Shown in pieces: positions 44,964 through 53,788 of a stretch of DNA of 64,000 bases; positions within the stretch are counted from its first letter, which is position 1, and each line of letters opens with the position of its first letter. This stretch comes from Knoellia sinensis KCTC 19936 (lineage in GTDB: Bacteria > Actinomycetota > Actinomycetes > Actinomycetales > Dermatophilaceae), in contig NZ_AVPJ01000011.1 of assembly GCF_000768705.1 (NCBI RefSeq), forward strand, positions 45,656-109,655. Reading direction: 5' to 3'. The translations under genes and the position numbers were made by a program. The notes below the pieces were generated by a model that worked only from the letters and a program-made list of their open reading frames with translations, searched no databases and had not been told where the DNA came from.

Positions 44964-45426
44964 GTTCCTTCTCGATCGCGCGCTCGAACCCGGCACCCAT
45001 GGCGGTGAGAACGCCCTGCATCGACGCCTGGACTGCGGGCTTCGCCAGCCGTGGGAAGGGCAGGTCGACGGTGACGGTCAGCTCGATGCGCAGGTCGGTC
45101 GCATCCTTGCCCGCATCGTTGAGGTCGTAGCGCCCGTCGGTCCCGGCGAGCTCCTCACGGTCCGGGGCGTGCCGGAAGGTGATCCGGGTCTGCGGGTCGT
45201 AGGTCATCTCCTCGGTGAACCCCAGCTCGAATGACTTCCCGAGCACCGGGATCTTCGCCAGTTCCCAGTGCCACAGCTCGCGGTTGCCGGTGGTCGTGGC
45301 CTTGATGGAGCGGACCATGGGGGTGAGGCGAGCGACGGCCGCCGGATCGGTGAGGACCTCCCAGACGAGGTCGCGAGGGTGGTCCACCATCGCTTCGGAC
45401 GTCTTGGTCGCGGAGAAGGTCGCCAT
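44935..45426 (-). CDS. SRPBCC/polyketide-cyclase-like protein
   Basis: 163 residues, START-fold: FSATKTSEAMVDHPRDLVWEVLTDPAAVARLTPMV at the N-terminus and PFPRLAKPAVQASMQGVLTAMGAGFERAI near the C-terminus. It probably binds a lipid or polyketide ligand. No partner gene is evident. Confidence 0.86.
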   Translation of the reverse strand: MATFSATKTSEAMVDHPRDLVWEVLTDPAAVARLTPMVRSIKATTTGNRELWHWELAKIPVLGKSFELGFTEEMTYDPQTRITFRHAPDREELAGTDGRYDLNDAGKDATDLRIELTVTVDLPFPRLAKPAVQASMQGVLTAMGAGFERAIEKELRAREARRR

Positions 45427-45592
45427 GGTCCACCCTCCCACCGAAGGGACCCCGTCTGGGGCTCAACCGCGCCTCGTGTGCCTGAGCGGAACCCCTGCCT
45501 TCGCGCCCTCGCCTTGCGATCCATCCCGTGGATGCGACGCTCGCGACGGCGATCCCTCTCCGCGGACGCTCCCCGGCACACGAGGCGGCGTT

Positions 45593-48538
45593 CTAGGGGA
45601 CGAGGCCGCGTTCGCGCGCGATCGCGGCTGCCTCGGTCCGAGATGATGCCCCGAGCTTGGCGAGGATCCGCGACACGTGGACACTCGCGGTCTTGGTGGA
45701 GATGAACAGCTGCTGCCCGACCTGCCCGTTGCTCAGGCCGCGCGCCACGAGCTCGAGGACTTCCTGCTCGCGGGGGGTGAGCGTCTCGGCACCTGCTCCG
45801 TCGCCCGCCCCGGACCCGCCAAGGGTGAGGGCATCGAGCTCGCGCAGCAGCGGTGCCGCGCCGAGTCGGACCGCGACCTCACGGGCCAGGTCGGCCTCGC
45901 GGCGGGCGCCGGCCGCGTCTCCGGTGGCCGCGAGTACCGCTGCCAGCCGGGTCCGCGACCGCGCGATCTCGTAGGTGTGGCCATAGCGCTCGAACGCCGA
46001 GACCGATGCTTCCCAGGCGACGACCATGTCGGTGGGCGCCGGCGACGCCTCGTCCGCGAGCCGCCACTGGAGGCGGAGGAGTTCGGCGCGCAGTCGCAGG
46101 TTCCAGGCCCACGTCTCGGTGTTGGTCTGGTCGAGCTGCTCGCTCGTCGGCTCGAGGACGCCACGCTGCGGCTCGGCGAGGATCTCGTCAACCTTCGCAG
46201 TCATCGACTCCAGCAAGTCCCCGGCACGTCGTCGCACCGCGCGGTCGAGGGTCGGGGCGGCGGTGGCGACCTGACCGGCGACGAGCGCCCCGAGACGGAC
46301 GACGGCATGGAACCGCCCCCAGGTCCGTTCGAGGGTCGTGACCGCGTCCTGGGCGATGTCGAGGGCCCGCCTGATGTCACCGTGCTCCCCGTAGTGCTCG
46401 ACGGCCGGCATGACGAGTTGCACGACGCCGAACCCGTCGACGTGCCACCAGTCGCGCACGGCGGCGATCTCGTGGTCGCCGATCCCCTCACCGCGACCAG
46501 CCCGCACGAGCATGAGGGCCGCCTCGAAGAACGAGCCCCCCGGCTGGGGGATGAACGCGTCGCCGACATGCAGACGCGATCGGGCTCCGTCCCAGTCGCC
46601 CAGCTCGTATGCCGTGAGCCCACCGATGAGTCGTGACTCCAGTGCCCAGGGGGCCCAGTCGAGGTGCAGCTGTCGCGCGATCGCCGCACCCCGGTCGTAG
46701 TGCTCCAGCGCCTTGGCAAGGTCACCGCGCCGGTGGTGCATCGTCGCGGCCTGGTGGTGGATGCGGATCCGAAGGGGGTCCGGCCGGTCCCCGAGGTCGG
46801 CGAGGAGCAGGTCGATGTGGTGCTCGAGGGTGTCGAGGTCGTCGTGGATCTCGATGACGCGCGACATCACGGTGCGGACCTCGGTGAGAGCACCCGGCAG
46901 GTCGAGGCGCTGGGCCAGAGCGGTCGCCTCCTCGCCGATCGCCGCCGCCTCCGCGTAGCGGCGCGAATCGACGAGTTGTTGCATGTGGGCCGTGAGCACG
47001 AACAGCCGCTCAGCAGAGCCACCCTCGTCGACGAGGGTCATGGCCTCGGCGGTCATGGCGGGTCCGCGCTCGCCGACAGCGAGGTCGTTGAGCCTGGCCC
47101 GATTGGCGCAGGTCGCCAGCAGGCGCGCGCGCATCGCTGGCCCCTGGTCGGGCTCGGGGTGCTCGATGCGGTCCAGGAGCAGTTGCACGGACCGCACGGT
47201 GTCGCCGGCGGCCAGGGCAGCGTCGGAGGCTTCGAGGCTCACCTCGTCACGCTCCGGTGCCCCCTCGGTGAGCCAACACAGCGCCTGCTCGAGGTGATCC
47301 AGGGCGTCTGAAGGGCCGCCGACGGCGAGGTCGGCCCGGGCAGCCTCTCGGGCTGCGGCGACCGCCGTCACCAGGTCCCCGGACGCGGCGGCGTGGCGAG
47401 CCAGCTCCGACGCTGGGCCGAGCGTGGCGTCGGAAGCCAGCGCAGCGGCATACGAGCGATGGAGCCGCAGGCGCTGTCCGGGGAGGAGGTCGGTCACGGT
47501 TGTCTCGGCGAGCAGTGCGTGTCGGAATGCATAGGCGGGCGGCCAGCGAGTCTCGATGACGAAGCGTTCGACGCCTTCGGCGACCGCCATCTCGAGCTGG
47601 TCCTCGGTGAGGTCCACGAGGCGGAGCAGGAGGTCGTGGCTGATCATGCGGCCACCGACGGCCATGGTGCGCACCACGTGCTGGGCCGGCTCGGACAACT
47701 GGTCGACACGCGCCCACAGCACCCGTCCGAGGCCGCCCGAAATCGCCTGTCCGGCAACGGTGCTCGCCGCCAGCTCCTCCGCGAAGAAGGGGTTGCCCTC
47801 GGCCCGTCGGGTGATCTCCTGCGTGGTCCGTTCGTCGAGCTCGGGCGCGTCCGTGGTGTTCGCTGACTTTGCCGAGTTCACGGACGCCACGATTTCGCGA
47901 ATCGCACTGTCCCCCAACGGTTTCAGATCAAGATGCTCGACTCCGGCGATGCGGGCCCAGACGGCGAGGGTCTCGTGCAGCGGGTGGCGGCGGTGGAGGT
48001 CGTCGGAGCGATAGGTCACGACCAGTGCGACCGGCGAGGAGAACCCTCGGGTCAGCAGAAGGGTCAGGAGGTCGCGCGACGAGTGGTCGGCCCAGTGGGC
48101 ATCCTCGACCACGACGAGGAGGGGCCGGATCTCGCCGACCGCGGTGAGGAGGGCGTGCACGGCTTCGGCGACCTGGCCGGGAGTGAACGTGGCGTCGGTG
48201 GGCTCGCGGTGGCCGGAGAGGAGGACGCCGAGGGCGGGGCGCGTCGCGACCACCTGCTCGACGACGTCGGGGGAGAGCAGTTCGAGCCGGGCGAGGAGCT
48301 CGGTGAAGGGAAGGTGGGCGACGCTGCTCCCGGACTGCCCCACACAGTGGCCCCAGGCGACGTCCCAGCCGGCCTCCTCGGCGTCCGCGGACACGCGGGC
48401 GAGCAGACTCGACTTGCCGATTCCGGCGTCCCCCGACACGACAACACCGACCCCGCGCGGGTCGTCGAGTCCGAGGATCTCGGCGAGTCGGGCAAGGTCG
48501 GTGTCGCGTCCGACGAGTTCGCGGACGGGAGGAGTCAT
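45593..48538 (-). CDS. LuxR-family ATPase regulator (LAL type)
   Basis: 981 residues. An N-terminal AAA/ATPase domain has Walker A GDAGIGKSSL (about 35) and Walker B LLVVVEDAHWAD (about 150), followed by long TPR-like helical repeats (about 350-880), and a C-terminal LuxR HTH (LTPREQEVLELVARGLSNGQ then FISTKTASVHVSRILAKLG). LAL regulators sense ligands and activate transcription. The ATG at 48538 follows AATACT, so a leaderless message is possible. Target unknown. Confidence 0.93.
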   Translation of the reverse strand: MTPPVRELVGRDTDLARLAEILGLDDPRGVGVVVSGDAGIGKSSLLARVSADAEEAGWDVAWGHCVGQSGSSVAHLPFTELLARLELLSPDVVEQVVATRPALGVLLSGHREPTDATFTPGQVAEAVHALLTAVGEIRPLLVVVEDAHWADHSSRDLLTLLLTRGFSSPVALVVTYRSDDLHRRHPLHETLAVWARIAGVEHLDLKPLGDSAIREIVASVNSAKSANTTDAPELDERTTQEITRRAEGNPFFAEELAASTVAGQAISGGLGRVLWARVDQLSEPAQHVVRTMAVGGRMISHDLLLRLVDLTEDQLEMAVAEGVERFVIETRWPPAYAFRHALLAETTVTDLLPGQRLRLHRSYAAALASDATLGPASELARHAAASGDLVTAVAAAREAARADLAVGGPSDALDHLEQALCWLTEGAPERDEVSLEASDAALAAGDTVRSVQLLLDRIEHPEPDQGPAMRARLLATCANRARLNDLAVGERGPAMTAEAMTLVDEGGSAERLFVLTAHMQQLVDSRRYAEAAAIGEEATALAQRLDLPGALTEVRTVMSRVIEIHDDLDTLEHHIDLLLADLGDRPDPLRIRIHHQAATMHHRRGDLAKALEHYDRGAAIARQLHLDWAPWALESRLIGGLTAYELGDWDGARSRLHVGDAFIPQPGGSFFEAALMLVRAGRGEGIGDHEIAAVRDWWHVDGFGVVQLVMPAVEHYGEHGDIRRALDIAQDAVTTLERTWGRFHAVVRLGALVAGQVATAAPTLDRAVRRRAGDLLESMTAKVDEILAEPQRGVLEPTSEQLDQTNTETWAWNLRLRAELLRLQWRLADEASPAPTDMVVAWEASVSAFERYGHTYEIARSRTRLAAVLAATGDAAGARREADLAREVAVRLGAAPLLRELDALTLGGSGAGDGAGAETLTPREQEVLELVARGLSNGQVGQQLFISTKTASVHVSRILAKLGASSRTEAAAIARERGLVP

Positions 48539-48598
48539 AAGTCGAAGTATTGACGACTCCACTGACACATGCGTCCACAACCCGTGCGGCGTCGCGGT

Positions 48599-48634
48599 CT
48601 CCGTGTTCTTGGTGGTCTCCGTGCTCTTGGTGGT
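48599..48634. repeat. Two tandem 18-bp units
   Basis: CTCCGTGTTCTTGGTGGT (48599) and CTCCGTGCTCTTGGTGGT (48617) are adjacent, with a third weak copy after them. They lie in the 142-base gap upstream of the LuxR gene start. Confidence 0.8.
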
Positions 48635-48680
48635 TGCTGTGGTCTTCCTTGACGCAAGCACCACTTCGGTGGCCACGGGC

Positions 48681-48833
48681 TCAGCGAGCCTTGCGCGCGG
48701 CCTCGACCCGGGCGCGAACCCGGCGGATGACGTGGAGCGACGATCCGGGACGCTCCTGCGTCTCGGGATAGAGGCCGTAGCGCGCGTGCATCTCCGCGCG
48801 GACCATTTCGGGGGTGAGGAACGAGGTGTTCAT
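48681..48833 (-). CDS. Small protein of 50 residues
   Basis: MNTSFLTPEMVRAEMHARYG is followed by basic residues (HVIRRVRARVEAARKAR). No membrane span. A strong AGGAAGGA ribosome site lies upstream of the ATG at 48833, and third-position G/C bias supports coding. I do not recognise a family; a short basic helix could bind nucleic acid. Confidence 0.65.
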   Translation of the reverse strand: MNTSFLTPEMVRAEMHARYGLYPETQERPGSSLHVIRRVRARVEAARKAR

Positions 48834-48898
48834 GACGGGTCCTTCCTGACCTGTGCTGTTCGTGCCAGCTCGTGCTGACACCGTCAACAGTCGTCTGG

Positions 48899-48954
48899 TG
48901 AGGTAGGCGCCCACATCGGTCAGGTGCCGTATTTCGTGCGTGGCACCTACCTCA
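48899..48954. other. Imperfect 13-bp inverted repeat
   Basis: TGAGGTAGGCGCC (48899-48911) pairs with GGCACCTACCTCA (48942-48954), one mismatch, with a 30-base loop. It lies upstream of both the 50-residue gene and the DUF4396 gene. Either a weak hairpin or a regulatory palindrome. The rest of the 315-base gap holds a GTATGCCG word (48986) and the CsoR-like site. Confidence 0.45.
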
Positions 48955-49048
48955 GACGCGTCCGGTCCACTACCTCAGGAGCGGCGTATGCCGTCCGTCC
49001 CGCCCTCGTGGTCCGCTCTCCGATGCGTCCGCGCCAGATCGGGAACAA

Positions 49049-49067
49049 AATACCCCTAGGGGGTATT
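49049..49067 (+). promoter_or_regulatory. CsoR-like operator palindrome
   Basis: AATACCCCTAGGGGGTATT is a perfect 8-3-8 palindrome. It matches the ATACCCC-N-GGGGTAT form of known CsoR (copper) operators. It lies 82 bases before the DUF4396 start. No csoR gene is in the window, so the binding protein would act in trans. Confidence 0.8.
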
Positions 49068-49076
49068 GTCATGGGC

Positions 49077-49128
49077 GTCCGCCGAAACGGTCCGCCGAAA
49101 CGGTTTGCTGAAACGGTCCGCCGGAACC
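49077..49128 (+). repeat. Four 13-bp tandem units in the DUF4396 leader
   Basis: GTCCGCCGAAACG at 49077 and 49090, GTTTGCTGAAACG at 49103, GTCCGCCGGAACC at 49116. They lie just after the CsoR-like palindrome and before the ribosome site. An ATG at 49071 reads in frame through them into DUF4396. Confidence 0.9.
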
Positions 49129-49148
49129 GCCACCACGAAGGAGATGCC

Positions 49149-49685
49149 ATGAACACACGCAATGCCATGGCCGCCAATGCCACCCTGCACTGCCTCACGG
49201 GCTGTGCCATTGGCGAGATCATGGGCCTGATGATCGGAACCGCGATGGGCCTCTCGACCGGGGTCACGATCGCCCTCGCCGTCGGCCTCGCCTTCCTCTT
49301 CGGCTACGCCCTGTCCACCTTGCCACTCATGAAGGCGGGCCTCGGATTCTTCGCGGCCCTCAGCGTGGTGTTCGCCGCTGACACCCTCTCCATTGCGGTC
49401 ATGGAAATCGTCGACAACGCCGTCATGGCAGCCATTCCCGGCGCCATGGACGCCGGAATCGTCAACCCGGTCTTCTGGCTCGGCATGATCATCGCTCTGT
49501 CAGTGGCGTTCGTCGCCGCCTTCCCGGTGAACCGCTACCTCATCGACAAGGGCAAGGGGCACGCCCTGACTCACGCCTTCCATGAGGGCCACGAGGCGCC
49601 TGGCGACCACGCTGCCCACGAGGCGCCTGGCGACCACGCTGCCCACGGCGACCACGCTGCCCACGACCACCACAAGGAGCACTGA
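49149..49685 (+). CDS. DUF4396 membrane protein with His-rich tail
   Basis: 178 residues. Four membrane spans (about 14-150) with the conserved HCLTGCAIGEIMGLMIG and DNAVMAAIPGAMDAG. The cytoplasmic or outer tail (about 150-178) is a His repeat: HEAPGDHAAHEAPGDHAAH, GDHAAHDHHKEH. A copper-type operator precedes it. The family is poorly known; a role in copper handling is inferred. ATG 49149 has AAGGAG upstream; 49071 is an in-frame alternative. Confidence 0.85.
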   Translation: MNTRNAMAANATLHCLTGCAIGEIMGLMIGTAMGLSTGVTIALAVGLAFLFGYALSTLPLMKAGLGFFAALSVVFAADTLSIAVMEIVDNAVMAAIPGAMDAGIVNPVFWLGMIIALSVAFVAAFPVNRYLIDKGKGHALTHAFHEGHEAPGDHAAHEAPGDHAAHGDHAAHDHHKEH

Positions 49686-49687
49686 CC

Positions 49688-49840
49688 ATGAACACCAACA
49701 CCCTCGCCGCCGGCGTCATCGGCTTCCTCCTGGGTGGCCTGCTCGTCTCCACGGCCGCCGAGCTCCAGAAGGACGACCCCGCGCCCAGCCACGGCATCAG
49801 CCAGCAGGTCACCGAGGAGCCCGGGCACGCTGCCGGCTGA
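49688..49840 (+). CDS. Small single-span membrane protein
   Basis: 50 residues. MNTNTLAAGVIGFLLGGLLV is one membrane helix, then a polar tail (LQKDDPAPSHGISQQVTEEP and HAAG). It starts two bases after the DUF4396 stop, so it is co-translated and may be its small subunit or regulator. No known family. Confidence 0.7.
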   Translation: MNTNTLAAGVIGFLLGGLLVSTAAELQKDDPAPSHGISQQVTEEPGHAAG

Positions 49841-49861
49841 CGCCCGTGCAGGATGACCGGC

Positions 49862-50455
49862 ATGGCACGCATCCTCCTGCTCCACTCGGCGCTCGGACTG
49901 CGCCCCGCCGTCCTCGACTTCGCCACACGGCTCGTCGACCTCGGGCATGAGGTCGACGCCCCGGACTACTACGAGGGCCACGTCTTCGATGACGAGGCGT
50001 TGGGGATCGCGCACCGCGATGCACACCCCGAATACTTCGAGCACGTCCGGGGCCTCGCCGACGACCTCCCGCCGGACACGGTCCTCGCTGGCTTCTCGCT
50101 CGGTGCCTGGTTCGCTCAACGCCTCGCGGCGAAGCGGCCACGGGCCCGCGCGGTGATCCTGCTGCACTCCGCTGCCCCAGCACGCGGGGCGTGGCCCGGC
50201 GTCCCGGTCCAGGTGCACCGCCATGCCGTCGACCCGTGGATCGCCCCATCCGACGTCATCGCCCTGGGCAGCGCCGTGACCGCCAGTGGCGCGCCCTTCG
50301 AGGACCACGTGACACCCGGGTCTGGCCACCTCTTCACCGACCTCGACGGACCCGATGCCGACCAGGCAGCCACGAGCGCAGCGCTGGATCGGATCGACGA
50401 TTTCCTCACAGCCGCAACGGGTTTGCGAGCGCTCGCGGTGCGCCCCGGTCACTGA
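49862..50455 (+). CDS. Dienelactone-hydrolase-family protein
   Basis: 197 residues, alpha/beta hydrolase: ILLLHSALGLRPAVLDFA at the start, nucleophile elbow LAGFSLGAWFAQ (Ser rather than Cys), and GSGHLFTDLDGPDAD with the catalytic His. The short length fits the DLH family. ATG 49862 is preferred to 49853 on spacing from AGG. Substrate unknown. Confidence 0.86.
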   Translation: MARILLLHSALGLRPAVLDFATRLVDLGHEVDAPDYYEGHVFDDEALGIAHRDAHPEYFEHVRGLADDLPPDTVLAGFSLGAWFAQRLAAKRPRARAVILLHSAAPARGAWPGVPVQVHRHAVDPWIAPSDVIALGSAVTASGAPFEDHVTPGSGHLFTDLDGPDADQAATSAALDRIDDFLTAATGLRALAVRPGH

Positions 50456-50542
50456 CACCAATCCGTCGCCCCTGTCGCGTCGAACTCTCCACGCATGGTG
50501 ATGGACCGAGTCCTCGGTCCCACCCGACAAAGGAGCTCCACG

Positions 50543-51334
50543 ATGCGACTGACCACGAAGACCGCCCTGGCCCTACCAGGCACCGCCCTTCTGCTGCTGG
50601 CCGGAGCCACCGGTGCGAGTGCGGATGAGTTTGACATGAAGCTCACGGACACGATGGGCAACAAGAGCGGGTCGAGCTCGACGGCCCAACTCACCGTGGA
50701 GGGCGACAGCCTGTCCATCAAGATCACCGGGCAAGGCTTCACCCCCAACTCGCCCCACGCTCAGCACTTCCACGGGTCGTTCAGCGACGCGAAGAAGTTC
50801 ACCTGTCCCGACTCGTCCGCCGACGCGGATGGGGACGGCCAGGTCAACACCGAAGAGGGCCTGCCGGCATACGGCGACATCGTCCTCTCGTTGACCACGT
50901 CCGGCGACACGAGCCCCGAGAGCGGCTTGGCCATCGACCGGATGCCCACGGCGGACGCCGCAGGCAACCTGTCCTACGAGCGCACCATCGAACTTCCTGC
51001 CGGGGCGGGTGCCAAGCTCAAGAACCTGCACGTCGTCCAGCACGGACTCGATGCCAACGGCAACGACAAGTACGACCTCGAGGCTCTCGGCGAGTCGAGC
51101 TTCGCGAAGTCGCTCGGTGTCGACGGCATCCCCGAAGAGGCCACGAACCCGGCGACGTGCGGCACCGTGACGGGTGCCTCGACGGGCGAGATGCCCCAGG
51201 GTGGCGTCGACACTGGTGACGGTACGACGGGCGGGACCGAAGCAGTCGGCGCCTTCGGGCTTGCTGGTGCGGCCTTTGCTGCCGCCGGAGGAGCCCTGCT
51301 CTACCGTCGCCGGTTCGCCACGGACCGCGCCTGA
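50543..51334 (+). CDS. Secreted CHRD-like surface protein with C-terminal anchor
   Basis: 263 residues. Signal peptide (about 1-27, ending ATGASADE). The body holds HAQHFHGSF (like CHRD/SOD folds), an EF-hand-like loop DADGDGQVNTEE, and DANGNDKYD. The tail GGVDTGDG then AVGAFGLAGAAFAAAGGALL and RRRF parallels the anchor of the DUF4397 protein at 26.4 kb. The class F sortase downstream probably acts on it. Function unknown. Confidence 0.8.
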   Translation: MRLTTKTALALPGTALLLLAGATGASADEFDMKLTDTMGNKSGSSSTAQLTVEGDSLSIKITGQGFTPNSPHAQHFHGSFSDAKKFTCPDSSADADGDGQVNTEEGLPAYGDIVLSLTTSGDTSPESGLAIDRMPTADAAGNLSYERTIELPAGAGAKLKNLHVVQHGLDANGNDKYDLEALGESSFAKSLGVDGIPEEATNPATCGTVTGASTGEMPQGGVDTGDGTTGGTEAVGAFGLAGAAFAAAGGALLYRRRFATDRA

Positions 51335-51347
51335 TCGGTTGAGCTGA

Positions 51348-52094
51348 ATGTCTGCTGTTGAATCGACACCCCGCAGTCGGCGCCTGACGGCGTCGGCTGC
51401 GGCGGTCGTCGTCTTCGGGCTCATCGGGATCGGCGCCACGGGCTACGCCCTGTCGCAACAGGTCGGCACACCGCCGAACGCCATGGCGCCGTCGGGTGGG
51501 GCGGGGCATTCCGGACACGGAGGCGCGCCCTCTCCGACGGGATCGACCACCGGCCCCTCGTCGAGTGGGTCCCCCGGCGCCCACGCCGGCCATGGCGGCC
51601 CCGCCCTGGCCGACACGGAGTATCACACCCCCAAGGGACCGCTCCTGGAGCGCTCCCGTCCGACCAAGGTCATCCTCCCGACTCTCGGTGTCAATGCGCC
51701 GATCATCGATCTCTCGCTCAAGCCCGACAGGCGGATGGAAGTGCCGGACAACGGGACCGAAGCCGGCTGGTTCACGAGCAGCCCCACTCCGGGTGAGCTC
51801 GGGCCGTCGATCATCGCGGCCCACGTCACGCACGAGAGCAAGCCCGCCGTCTTCTTCGAGCTGGGTGGGATGCGCCAGGGCGACAGGATCGAGGTCGAGC
51901 GCGAGGACGGCACGACTGCGACGTTCGGCGTCACCGAGGTCGGCCAGTATCCGAAGGCACACTTCCCCAGCGACAAGGTCTACGGGTCCGTTGACCGTGC
52001 GGCCCTTCGTCTCATCACCTGCGGCGGCGTCCTCGACGGCGAGACCGGGAGCCACGTCGACAACATCGTCGTCTACGCGCACCTGCTCAGCTGA
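51348..52094 (+). CDS. Class F sortase
   Basis: 248 residues. One N-terminal span (about 14-36), a Gly/Ser/His-rich stalk (about 50-95), then a sortase barrel with catalytic His in IIAAHVTHES and Cys in LRLITCGGVLDGETGSHVDN. The ATG follows TGAGCTGA. It sits 13 bases after the CHRD-like gene, repeating the substrate-then-sortase order at 27 kb. Its end overlaps the convergent nuclease gene. Confidence 0.92.
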   Translation: MSAVESTPRSRRLTASAAAVVVFGLIGIGATGYALSQQVGTPPNAMAPSGGAGHSGHGGAPSPTGSTTGPSSSGSPGAHAGHGGPALADTEYHTPKGPLLERSRPTKVILPTLGVNAPIIDLSLKPDRRMEVPDNGTEAGWFTSSPTPGELGPSIIAAHVTHESKPAVFFELGGMRQGDRIEVEREDGTTATFGVTEVGQYPKAHFPSDKVYGSVDRAALRLITCGGVLDGETGSHVDNIVVYAHLLS

Positions 52095-52848
52095 TCGTGA
52101 CCGTCAGGGCTGAGTGGTCGGTGAGGCCTTTGGTCCGCGGCTCAGGCAGCAGGTCGCATGCCTCGACGACGAGATCGGTTGTCACGAAGGCGTGGTCGTA
52201 GCGGCAGCCCACCCCCGAATGGTCCATCCACGAGATCGCTGCCTCGTCGGGATGGTGGACCCGGAACGCGTCGACGAGCCCGTGTGCCTCGCTCAGGGCG
52301 TGATAGGTGGCCGTCTCCTCGGGAAGGACGTACTTCAGTGGTGCCTCGTGCACAGGATCGACGAGGTTGAGGTCGCCCAGGACGATGCCCCGCTCGCCCT
52401 GCGCGGTCCACTCGCCGACCACCCTGTCGTATGCCGTGAGCCACTGCCGCTTCCGCTCCCGTTGCGTCTTGCTCGAGTAGCGCACCGGATCGCTCGCCGC
52501 GCCGTAGGTCGCGAGGAGCCGCAGCGCTGCTTCGCCCGAGCCCGCCGAATTCGGCTGCCACACCAGTGAATCCACCCGCCCGGGGAGGAGGGGTGGGGGT
52601 GCGAGCTCCGCTCGCTCCCACGATCCGACCCGGGCCACGGTCATGACACCCAGCTCCGAGCGGTCGGTGACGTGCACGTCGAAGCCGGCGGCACGGCATA
52701 CCGAAAGAAGGAGTCCGGAGCCCGCGCCGCGACCGACCTCGGTGAGCACCCACACCTCCTCGTCCCGGGGCCACAGCCAGTGCAGCAGCGCCTCGGCACG
52801 CTCACGCGGCGGGTTCGAGACGTTGAGGGTGAGCAGGGAGGGCACCAC
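52087..52848 (-). CDS. Endonuclease/exonuclease/phosphatase-family protein
   Basis: About 253 residues. EEP fold signs: LTLNVSNPP near the start, LTEVGRGAGSG, IVLGDLNLVDP (catalytic Asp/Asn) and TDHSALTV at the C-terminus. Such enzymes cut phosphodiesters in DNA, RNA or lipids. The start is uncertain; GTG 52848 or 52845 avoids overlap with the divergent LLM gene. Substrate unknown. Confidence 0.82.
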   Translation of the reverse strand: MVPSLLTLNVSNPPRERAEALLHWLWPRDEEVWVLTEVGRGAGSGLLLSVCRAAGFDVHVTDRSELGVMTVARVGSWERAELAPPPLLPGRVDSLVWQPNSAGSGEAALRLLATYGAASDPVRYSSKTQRERKRQWLTAYDRVVGEWTAQGERGIVLGDLNLVDPVHEAPLKYVLPEETATYHALSEAHGLVDAFRVHHPDEAAISWMDHSGVGCRYDHAFVTTDLVVEACDLLPEPRTKGLTDHSALTVTIS

Positions 52849-52897
52849 CGCATCTTTGCGTGTCCGGGTGTCAGTGCGGGCTGCAAGACTGGGTGGC

Positions 52898-53788
52898 ATG
52901 CCCGACTACGGACATGAGATCGAGTTCGGGATCTTCCCGACGCCCGATGCTGCGCGCCACCGCGAGGTGGTCGAGCTGGCGCAGTTGGCCGACTCGCTCG
53001 GCCTCGATCACGTGAGCATCCAGGACCATCCGTACCAGCGGAGGTTCCTCGACACGTGGACCCTGCTCTCGGTGATCGGCGCCCGAACCACGCGGATTCG
53101 GCTGTCGACCAACGTCGCGAACCTGCCGCTGCGTCCACCGGTCGTCCTCGCCAAGGCGGCTGCCTCGCTCGACGTCCTGACGGGCGGCCGGGTCGAGCTC
53201 GGTCTCGGGGCCGGGGGCTTCTGGGACGCGATCGTGGCTGCTGGCGGTGTGCGCAAGACGCCCAAGGAGTCGGTCGACGCGCTCGTCGAGGCCATCGGCA
53301 TCGTGCGCGCGTTCTGGGCCGGCGAGCCCGGGAGGTTCGAGGGTGAGCACTACTCGAACCGCGGCCTCAAGCCCGGGCCTGTTCCCGCCCACGACATCCC
53401 TCTCTGGATCGGTGCCTACGGGCCGCGGATGCTCCGGCTCACCGGTGAGCTGGCGGACGGGTGGGTGCCGAGTCTGGGCCACACGAATCCGCCCGACCTC
53501 CCCGGGATGAACGCGCGGATCGACGACGCTGCGGTGGCGGCCGAGCGGGCGCCTCGGGACATCCGCCGGATCTACAACATCCACGGCTCCTTCGGCACCG
53601 GCGACGGGCTGCTGCAGGGCACGCCGCAGGACTGGGCCGAGCAGCTCACGGACCTCGCCGTCGGACTGGGGATGAGCACCTTCATCGTCGCCAGTGACGA
53701 CGCGGACTTCGTGCGCCGGTTCGCCGAGGAGGTCGTGCCCCTGACCCGTGAACTCGTGGCAGCCGAGCGACGAGGAGGCGTGGCATGA
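52898..53788 (+). CDS. LLM-class F420/FMN-dependent oxidoreductase
   Basis: 296 residues, luciferase-like TIM barrel: EFGIFPTPDAARHREVVELAQLADSLGLDHVSIQDHPY, RIRLSTNVANLPLRPPVVLAKAAASLDVLTGGRVELGLGAG, then IPLWIGAYGPRMLRL. The LGAGGFW pocket is usual for F420 users. It likely reduces or oxidises a secondary metabolite or ketone. It overlaps the DUF2461 gene by four bases. Confidence 0.9.
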   Translation: MPDYGHEIEFGIFPTPDAARHREVVELAQLADSLGLDHVSIQDHPYQRRFLDTWTLLSVIGARTTRIRLSTNVANLPLRPPVVLAKAAASLDVLTGGRVELGLGAGGFWDAIVAAGGVRKTPKESVDALVEAIGIVRAFWAGEPGRFEGEHYSNRGLKPGPVPAHDIPLWIGAYGPRMLRLTGELADGWVPSLGHTNPPDLPGMNARIDDAAVAAERAPRDIRRIYNIHGSFGTGDGLLQGTPQDWAEQLTDLAVGLGMSTFIVASDDADFVRRFAEEVVPLTRELVAAERRGGVA

